A stretch of 64,000 nucleotides of DNA, taken from Fallopia convolvulus. Taxonomy: Eukaryota > Streptophyta > Magnoliopsida > Caryophyllales > Polygonaceae. Shown piece after piece: positions 54,825 through 64,000 of this stretch (its first letter is position 1; each line of letters starts with the position of its first letter). The DNA is taken from the NCBI GenBank assembly GCA_964016875.1, contig OZ024721.1:1059001-1123000 (forward strand). The letters are read 5' to 3'. The position numbers and the translations under genes were made by a program. The notes beneath the pieces were generated by a model. It searched no databases. It saw only the letters and a program-made list of their open reading frames with translations, and was not told where the DNA came from.

Positions 54825-57800
54825 TCACGCACTGTTTGCAGGTGGGAGGGGAGTTTCTATGTTTGATGGCATCAACATGTTGAAACCATCACTAGCAGTA
54901 GAAATTATCATTCCCGGTATCTGGACATGCCAATGAAGCTCCTTCAAGTCCTTTTGACCCTGCCAAACAATGCCATATAGTAAACCTTAACAAAGGCCAA
55001 TTCTACTCAAAATAAAAGGAACAAGAAAGCTTTGTCCCTCTCCATGCCCATTTCATGCTCTGTTGGGAAAATAAGGCTTTGTTTGGTAGAAGTAGAAAAA
55101 AGAGCCTATTTTAGGGATAATGGTTTTTTTAAGGGATTTAATTCATTATAGTATAAACCCTATAAAAATACTTAATTATCCTAAGTAAATAAACTTACCA
55201 AAATTTCCAGATAAAGGGTCTCAACCTATGCACAAAGGGTCTCAACCCATAGCTTAGAAAAACCGTTTCTATGAAAAGAAATTTCCATTGCTTTGGGATA
55301 TGGGACCAAATTATACTTCTTTGGTAATAAATGTGTTTATGTGTTTGCCAAAAATTGGGATTGAACAGTGAAACAAAACGCTATTTATTTCAGAAGAGTA
55401 CTTGTCTACAAAGTGTTTAATGATATCATTACCGAACAAAGCCTAATTTAAAGCTTGAAAATTTTCAAGGTACTCACCTGGTGCACAAAGAGGAGCTGAG
55501 GTGGTAGATTTTCAGGTGCATGAACATTTTCTTCGGTTTGAGCTTTGAACTCGGCTTCCTCTTCTTCGTCTCGCTCTAGGGAAAGATCCCATACACTGGA
55601 AATAGACATCACAAAATAAGTTTATTTAATTGTTTGTGCCTTTCAATTATCTAAACAATAGCCTAACGGATACTCACGTGAGCTGGTTATCAGCTGAAGA
55701 AACTGCTAGAGTGGATGCCTCATGTGGACTCCATTCAATGGAAGTTATAGGGTGCTTGTGGTATTCAAAATTTGCCACTACAGAATCTCCATCCTGTGTA
55801 TGACTCAACAGAATATACACATCAGTTCAAACGGCCATTATTTACAGGGTAATCACACATTTAAAGTACCATTAAATCCTGAAATTAGGAGTTTTTTTTG
55901 AAACTGCTTGAAGTTCTGCATTCTTTGAGATTCATTTGCTTCTTGTAACAAAATAATGTGCAATAATCAGTTTAACCTTGCTTACATGTTTAATAACGGA
56001 CTTAAAATTGCAAATCGGTAGCATTTGAAAATAGAGCAAAAAATAAGCTATAAAGTAAAGAACAAATAAAGCTATTGACTGATTGAAATTTTTAAATACC
56101 TTGATTAATCGGAGGTCATGGATTTTAAATGTGCCATCATCACTACCGGACGCCAACATACAACTAGCTAGCCTGCAATTTGCCAAGCAACCATCAAGTC
56201 AGATGATTAAATAACAAATGCAGAACAAAGGATCAAATCCAGACAATGAAAGATTCAAATTTTATAGTTTGAAGGAAAGATGAAAAATGTGAGCAACCTG
56301 TTCCATGAGATTACATTCACATCTGCATTGTGTGCCTTGAAGGAAAATACTGGCTTCTTCCCTTGTTTAATATCCCAAACTGCAATCTTTCCATCCACAG
56401 AGCATGAGGCAAATACATTTTCTTCAGTGGGGCTCCACTGCAAATATCAGAGAAGAAAAAATACACTAATCACTAAAGGATTTTACAAAATATGATGTCA
56501 ATAATCATGTATGAAGTGACTAAGCAATCACAAGAACCCAACATCTTTTCAATGACCTTTACCTTCCATAGATATTAAATCAAAAAAGACATTGACCTTT
56601 ATACAAATTTTCTTAAGTAACATAAAATGGTGTGTCTTTGTTCAGTAGTTCCTTTCTGAAAAGCCCAGTGCAAGAGTACAGTATGCAGATTTTCAAGTTT
56701 CATAGAGTGCATTTGGATTACCACATTTATTCATGACCTGGTACTATATAAGATTATTTGATTAACAAGAGGGAGCATTACCTGCAGGTCTTCCACACTT
56801 GCCTCGTGTCCAACAAAGGGTTTACGATCCACATCCCATTTTGATCCAGATGTGGGCTCCCACAGATAAATGGAGTTACTACAGTCCCCTACAAAGAAGA
56901 ACAATCAAATAAGAACGATGGTTGAACAAAAAAGCAACATTTACAGAAAAAATGCAAAAAATAAAAACAAATACCAGATACTAGTCGTCCAGAAACACAG
57001 GGGCTCCAATCGATAGCATAACCTTCATCTTTGTGTTTAAAAGCAGACAGTGGAGCCTGGTTAAAAACTGAAGTTGGACCTCGAGTAGCATCAGCTTCTG
57101 ACTCTGTTAAGAAGTTGAGATGAGAACTAAAGTCCCACACCTATACTCATAACAAAGCAAACAACAATAATGAAATTTCAGTCATTTATACCACAGCTTA
57201 ATTACTCCCGCTCAAGAATAAGAAAAATGATATGCCATGAAAACAAACTTAAATTCTAGAACTTTATAAGATAATGCTCTTCAAAACGTCTATATTAAAC
57301 CAAAACCGAAGTATCAGATAGATTTGAGTATGATAGAGCAACAGCCACACCTGAACAAAACCAGTGTCGCTCCATGATGCACAGATATGGGGGTTTTGTG
57401 GCATAGATCGAATTCGGTTTACACAGCCTTGATGAGCCATCCTACGCAACTGCAACCCATCAACAGAAAAAGTTAATCCTGAAGTCCAAAATGAGTGCAT
57501 ATGGAACTACTTAGGTCTTAGGGTGTGTTCGGTTTACACAACCTTGATGAGCCACCCTATAACATTTTATGAAAGAGAAACAAAATCTTAAGCTTCTTGA
57601 GTCAAAATGGAACAGTGAGAGTTTTTTCATTTCTATTGCTACTTTTGTATGTAATCAAAATAGAAGGCATGCTGGCTAGATGAAACGAGATCTTAAATAG
57701 ATGAGAGCTAATGTCTTTATTCTTTTTTTTATATAAAAATCATTACATAAAGGAGACTTGCCTGAAGTATTGGTGTTGAAGATCCATGTTCATCTTCATC

Positions 57801-59545
57801 ATCAGTATCACTGTCTTCACTGTCATCATCCATATCAGAGCCATCTTCAGTTCTCTTGGGGGGAACAAGATCACGTCTTTTTCCAGTGATGTTAGATAGC
57901 TTAAATATTTCAATTGAATTCAAGGTAGATTGATTTGCCTGCAAAAAAAAAATTGAAAGGTTTCTTTTTTCATTTGAGCAATCAAAGAAATTAGAAATGA
58001 TTGAATGGACCACCCACAGACAATTGATGACAAGCACATACACAACCTTGTATTTTGGTGGTATAGGATATTGCCTCCCCAATATAGTTAGCAATAGTGC
58101 TCAAGAGCAAAAAGGAAAAAGAAATATCATAAACAAAGTTGCCTAAACTACCTAAACAAGTAAAATTTCAGATTACTAAAGTGGAGATGAAATTGGGCCA
58201 TATAAGATGCTTTTGAGTGCTTAAAGTGGATTCGAACAATTCACAAAGTTGGAGAAGTCTACTAGTCTAGAGGTGGATGCTTAGTCTGCTTGGCTATACA
58301 AATGCAAGGTTCTCAATGGTGATGAACCTGTATCTCTTTTATATTTATCCAAAATGTAAGAAGACAATGAGTGCACAGATTTATAGCTTTGCTAATGATC
58401 TCCTAGACCTTGAAATTTAAAAAAGAAAAGTAGCTCATACATATTTTAGAAAAAAAAATGCAACGCGAATTCTAAAAATAATTTATGCCCTCTTCTATCC
58501 ATCAAAAGGTGGCAACTTTAAGCTTAGTTTAGAGTTACACATCACTCATAATGCATAGCAGCAGCTCTTACCTGAGTCCCAGCAACAAAATAAGCAGTAT
58601 GCGGAAACTCTGATCGGACGAGTCCCAGGGAATCACGAACGATGTCAAAACTGCAAACATCAATCCAACTTTACAAACAGAACCATCAAGCAATCCCTAT
58701 GAACTTAACTAACCTTAAATCCAATCAGCACTCTAGGTTAAAACTTACCAAATTATGTTAGTTTCTTAGTTGAAATCACTTAGCTTGGGACTTCTATATT
58801 ACTTGTTTGAAAATGTTCTAAGCTTACACATGCCTTACTTCTACAAACCACCATAATCACACATTAACCAAACAATAAATCACATAATTTCCTAGAAATA
58901 TGTGTCCTTTCATTAGGTTCAAATTAGAAGATCAAAATTGCAAACATTAATCCAACTTCAAAACCAAAACCATAAAGTAATCACTACCATCTTAAGTAAC
59001 CTTAAATCCAATCAACACTCCAGGTTGAAACTTCACAGATTATGCTAGTTTCATTAATTGAAATCACGTAGCTTGAGACTTCTATAACACTTGTTTTAAA
59101 AAGTTCTAAGCCTACACTTGCCTTACTTCTATAAACCACAATCACACATCAACCAAACAACAAGTCACAAAATTTCCTCGAAACATGAGTTCTTTCATTA
59201 GGCAGCGCAAGAAATTTCAAAAAAGAAGAACTAAATTAACACAAACCTCAGACAGGGCCAACCGACATGGAAGGCATGGAGAGAGTTATAAGCAGAAGGA
59301 TCACAATGCAACTCTTCGTCTTCCTCAATCTTATCAACCCCGGGCTGCCATACTTTCGCCGGAGCAGGACCGGAATTTTTCGTCGCCGAGCTCTCGCCCT
59401 TCGCTGCCTACATACTAAGAACTCAGAAAAACCTTGCCACAAAAATCAATCAATTGACTCAAAATTTGAGAGAAAAAACAAATGGAAACTATACCTTGTT
59501 CGTCGCCCGCTTAGCTTTCTTACGGCTTTTGATCGCGCGAACCAT
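54825..59545 (-). CDS. GRWD1: Glutamate-rich WD repeat protein (GRWD1)
   Basis: Twelve coding exons fit in phase: 59495-59545, 59247-59407, 58572-58650, 57762-57938, 57351-57449, 56975-57140, 56782-56888, 56298-56437, 56100-56172, 55678-55793, 55478-55595 and 54825-54959, total 473 residues. A basic N-terminus (MVRAIKSRKKAKRATNK) precedes the histone-binding RBBP4-type N-terminal segment (DPSAYNSLHAFHVGWPCLSFDI). An acidic run (SDMDDDSEDSDTDDEDEH) follows, then WD repeats (CSVDGKIAVWDIKQ, SGSDDGTFKIHDLR, SSADNQLTVWDLS). The family acts in nucleolar ribosome biogenesis and chromatin binding and is a candidate CUL4-DDB1 adaptor. Intron 4 has a GC donor (CAG|GCAAGT at 57761); the rest are GT-AG. 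The length matches plant homologues. Confidence 0.93.
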
Positions 59546-59891
59546 TTTTGATAGAGAGGGCGAAGGATTTTGCAGGAGGTGATACAGGAAGGATGCGAAT
59601 TTGGGGACGGAGAAGAAAGGGGGAAGTGGAGGCGGGAGCAATTTGTGGGGTTCAGGGTTTATATGGAGCAGCAGAAAGGGGGAAAATGTGAACGAACCGG
59701 TCGAATTAACAAACTTCATCAATCATCATGTATATAAACGAGTCGTGTATGAATGTCGAGGAATTCATTCGAAACCGATTTTGTGGTGGAGTAAAACTAG
59801 AAATGTGAATAAAGAGGTAAAGGGTTCACAGTGTGAACCTCATACAAGAAGAAAAATTAAACGAAAGTGGTAAAAAACTCAAAATAGCTTT

Positions 59892-60290
59892 GTCAAGATA
59901 AATTTTGATGGATCTAAAAGGGATAATGCAAAATCAACGACTGCATATATTATAAGAGATCAATTCGTAAATGTTATAAGCCTGAATGTAAAGAAAAATG
60001 ATTATTGGAATGTAGAACAAGCAGAAGTCATGGGACTATATGAGGTTGTACAAGATGCTCATCGGAGGAAGCTAACGAAAATAGAAATTGAAGGCGGCAG
60101 TCTGTTAGTGATCAAGGCGATAAAGGGAGTCGGTCGAGCCCTTGGACAATTGACATGATTATTAAGGACACTCTAGTTACAATGCAATCTTTTGAGGTGA
60201 TTAATACCAAACATGTACCTCGAGATTGAAACTTTGTGGCAGATTTGATTGTAAAACTACACCACACTCGTAGCATCAAAAAGGTTTTAA
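59892..60290 (+). pseudogene. Decayed RNase H domain of LINE/reverse-transcriptase type
   Basis: The reading VKINFDGSKRDNAKSTTAYIIRD continues through NVEQAEVMGLYEVVQDA and IEIEGGSLLVIKAI, the plant RNase H pattern of LINE-like elements. The catalytic Asp of EGDS is Gly here. A one-base shift near 60135 leads to SPWTIDMIIKDTL, then NTKHVPRD, a TGA and NFVADLIVKL. An A-rich tract at 60365-60380 may be the old poly-A end. Confidence 0.75.
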
Positions 60291-63200
60291 ACCATGGAAG
60301 GGTCCAACTCTCGTCCGAAAGGATGTACTAAGCTGACTTAGTCCGTCTAATTTTTACTTATTCAAAAAAAATATATATAAATCTCATTTATGACCAAAAA
60401 AATATATAGGAAAATTTCAGATACCTTAAATTTTAGGTTACTTTTGTTGGTGTTCTAAAGTTTTTTTTGGGGGGGTTCTTTATTTATGAGAATTTGGGTT
60501 TGTTTATTTTAGTATGTTGGTTGAAAAAGAGTTTTGTGTTGGGATGGTTGTGCAATTTCAATATAACTCGATTTACAAGATGTTAGGGAAATATCGAATG
60601 GCGGCTTAGTTGCAGGAAGGCGATGAACGACAACACTAAAATAGTTTCGAGATTATTGAAATACCTTTAGATGGGTTGTTACTTAGGAATTTAAATTGAT
60701 ATGGTTCGAAAATGGATTTGAATATTCTAGGAGTCAAATTCTACTAATATAATGTGATACTTAACCTCATGGGCACCAACTACAAACAAAGGTTAATTAT
60801 AAGACACTAAATAGATTACCCTTAAATTTAAGTGTACTATCGAAATTTCCTTTACTTCACATGTATTGAGAAATGGTTGTATCTTTAGAAATAATAAGCC
60901 TAGCTTGAAGCAAAGGAAATTTCTGCATCTCTTGGTTTGTCTCAATGGAGCCAAAAATAAATCTCTGTTTGAGGATGAGGACGGGGATTGAAATACACTC
61001 GTATACGATAGATCGAGTAATTAACTAACGCGAATCTTGAATGGAGAATATAATCAGGCAATTTATAATATAATTTGTATAAATTCTAAATTTTTTAAAA
61101 AATACTTTTTGTTTAGCATTTTATTGTACCAAATACGATTAATATTTTTCTCTAGTTTTATACTCCGTATTATATTATTTTATATTAACATATGTATTAA
61201 TATATAGTATATTAGTATAATTAACTTATATGAATCATTAAATGGAAAATTTATTAGAAAAATTATTCAAAAAACTCTCCTGCTCCATTGTCATCCCTAC
61301 TAAGTACGTGATTATTGTTTCATTTGACGTTCATGATCGATTTGAATATTAACATAGTACTACTATATGTACGTCTATACTGATTAATAAATTTCCGGAT
61401 TCATTCTACCAAAAAAAAAAATAATTCTGGATTCACCCATATAACGTCCATTACCATACCCATAACTTATTCCATATGAAAAGTTCGTATTCCAACTTAA
61501 ATTGTGCATGCAATTATTTCGAAAGGGATGAATATCACCAACTTCATTTTTTTTGTTTGAATATCCACCTACTTCATTTCGTTGCACATTCATCTTGCAG
61601 AAATGCTTGCTATTAAGCTAAATTCAATCTCTTTATATCTATTAAATCAATTCAAATAATGTAACCATGCCATTTTGAAGTCTAGTTTCACTTTTTTTTT
61701 AGCGAAAGTCTAGTTGCACTTTTGATAAAATTTGATGGACCGATAAATTAAAAGTTGTGCGCGTAATTTACCTAATATACAATCCAATTAAATGAGATTT
61801 TAATCGAAAATCATATCACAACTAGCCAAATCAAGCCCGTCCGTTGGACGGGGCAAAATTTATATTTTAATATTTGAAATGCATAGATGTTTGCAAGTAT
61901 TTACAAAAATAATACAAATCACAATAAAAAATAATCAATTTAATAATAATCATAGAAATTTGAACTGTAAAAAGTTATTGTGCAAACCTAATTACCATCC
62001 ACAAAAAATCTTCATGTCTTGCGTTCTCACATTCACTCTCCCCATCTCAATTCGTGTTTCAATTTAATCAATCTTTCTTGCAATTTGAGGACAATCTTCT
62101 ATTTTTTGCTTCATAGTGGATGAAATTATGATGCGTTCATACAAAAATAAAAGACGTATATAGTGAGAAAGAAAAAGATAGAATTTAAATTTTATATTAT
62201 GTTTTGTTAGCTATAATTTCTACAATTGTGTTTAATGTTGTGTTTTGTATCTAATATCAAAGGTTCATAATTTAATGTGTAATATCAAATGTTATTATTG
62301 TTATTTGAAATACCAAAAGTTGCAAAATTTACTCTTTTAAATTAAGATAGCCAATTATTTCGCAAATCCTCCAACTTTAAATAAAACGATTTTAAATATT
62401 TCAAGACATTCATAAAAAATATTTATTTGGCTTTGATGATATATAACTTCGTATGTTGTAAGATTATAGCTTTAGTAATTTGGATTAGTAAATTTTCCAT
62501 TAAGATTCACGATAGGGGTAGAATAAATCTAATTATTTTTTTATGAATGATTTCGTCTATTATATATATAGTCTTATTGTATCATTTGACATTCTCTTAA
62601 TATCCATCTAAAATTGAATTTGATCCTATAGCAAGTGGAGATTCTTCTAAAATTTTAAATGCACTCTTATATCTAATAAAACTACATTAAATTAAAAAAT
62701 ATAGTAAAGTCGTTTTGATTGTTTCAAAGAATTTGGATCACCTTATAACATCATTTAATCAAATGGATTGGTGTATACTTATCAAAATCATATATTAGTT
62801 AACACATTAATTCACATTGTTCTGTGTATTTTTCCAATACAACTTAGCTCCTATGTTTAATAAAAACTATAATTTTTTTTATAAATTAACTATAAAAAAT
62901 GTTTTAAATATTTGAAAAAAATATGAGTCACCTTATAACTAAATACAATCAAATAGATTGATGTATAATTAATTAATTATCAAAATCATATATCATTTTT
63001 CATACACTTATGTGCAATTGTAATATAAGCATAATAAAGTTTTTATATATCATTCACATACTTTTAATATCAAATTTAAATTGAATTTAGTCTTTTGTAT
63101 GTGGTCTTTTGATTGTGGTAAAAAAGTTATCCAGAGTGATTATTTGAATAATCGAACCTTAAACTTTCAATATAATTATAAAAGCTTCAACTATTGAGCC

Positions 63201-64000
63201 AAAATTTTATATTAACATATAATAAAATCAACACAATATGAGTGAGATGTTTTTCATAAATTTAATATGTTCACCTAGTACATAACATTTTAATGATATA
63301 AATTTTAAAAATAAAAATTAAGGTGAATATAAAACAATTTGTTTTTTAGTGTAATATTGTAATTGACTATACATAATGGTACCTAAAATATAATATACTA
63401 ATGATTAAATAGTAAAAGTATTTCGATCAAATACAATATATGCAACAAAATAACAATTGCCAATAAAGGATGATAATATATAATAGTATATACCAATTAT
63501 AATTAAGCCTTAAAATTAAATATGAATAAAAGGATCTACCTTGTTATGTAATAGTGTAATTGACAATGCATATGGTACATATGACATAATATATTAACGA
63601 TTCAAAACTAAGAGTGTGTTATATACCAAAATAAATAGTTGTCAAGATTTGAACCGTGGTCTATAGGTAGTTTGAAAGATTCATTACCACTAAGTTATGT
63701 AGAATTATTTTATTATTTAAAATTAAAATGATAAGTTCTCATAAAAATAAATATAATGTAATAAATGTGGCAATAAATGTGGTTTTGTACATAAATTTAT
63801 CTATTTAGTATAAATCATATTAAAGGTGAAAAAAACATTTAGGAATTAACATTAAGTACATTAAATGTGACATGTACCCAAAATTATATATGTATTATAG
63901 ATAGATTGACTAATTAATGAAATTATTTAGTAAGTAATTTAATCCCAATTTTTCTATATTAAAGAACTCTCACTTAATTTATTTACAAAAAAAAAAATTT
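60291..64000. other. AT-rich intergenic DNA with degenerate local repeats
   Basis: No gene is supported. Diverged direct repeats occur: 62700-62830 versus 62900-63010 (accttataac, then aatcaaatggattg(g/a)tgtata and atcaaaatcatatat) and 63345-63420 versus 63545-63615 (tgtaat-ttgtaattgac then aatggtac). cccgtccgttggacgggg near 61838-61855 is a short palindrome; a similar ttcgtccaacggacga lies at 12755-12770. Confidence 0.5.

Noticed and set aside
61838..61855. Short palindrome cccgtccgttggacgggg as a regulatory operator
   Set aside because: Similar palindromes are common in dispersed plant repeats, and no gene lies nearby.

Overview
The window is nuclear DNA from a flowering plant, almost certainly a eudicot. 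The evidence is AT-rich sequence, small GT-AG introns, plant-type housekeeping genes and a dense load of plant transposons (Ty1/copia, TRIM, SINE, Stowaway, PIF/Harbinger, hAT and MULE-derived MITEs). I cannot name the species from the sequence alone.

Layout. 0.4-2.3 kb: an ACC-oxidase gene (+) with a nonsense codon in exon 1. 3-9 kb: transposon debris, including a decayed copia RNase H, a three-LTR TRIM array, a hAT element with a perfect 8-bp target duplication, a small zinc-ribbon ORF and a broken fragment of the FANCE gene found intact at 35 kb. 9-30 kb: an approximately 5.7-kb segment present twice (9078-14740 and 20385-30269). Each copy carries one intact two-exon minus-strand gene that fuses an enterotoxin-A-like ADP-ribosyltransferase domain to a four-bladed hemopexin/albumin-2 propeller, and copy 1 ends in HDEL. 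A dead copia element (16344-20077) lies between the copies and a second one (20467-25354) sits inside copy 2. Comparing the copies dates several further insertions (MULE-MITE, SINE, Stowaway) to after the duplication. 30-34.4 kb: LTR-retrotransposon ruins. 35-59.5 kb: five minus-strand housekeeping genes: FANCE-like DNA-repair protein, PRA1-family membrane protein, U4/U6 snRNP factor PRP31, an atypical Cys/His-rich chloroplast thioredoxin and the ribosome-biogenesis/histone-binding WD40 protein GRWD1. 59.9-64 kb: a decayed RNase H from a LINE-type element and AT-rich intergenic DNA.

The single-copy genes are unrelated neighbours, not a pathway cluster. The region most worth attention is the tandem ADP-ribosyltransferase-hemopexin pair. 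Both copies keep full 518-codon reading frames, matching splice phases and the candidate R-S-E catalytic residues, with a Q-x-E signature in the catalytic loop. They differ at about 20 residues in exon 2 and at the C-terminal tetrapeptide (HDEL versus HEEL). A 36-bp piece of the catalytic-loop exon also lies inverted upstream of each copy. All exon boundaries were worked out by eye from splice signals and reading frame; there is no transcript support.
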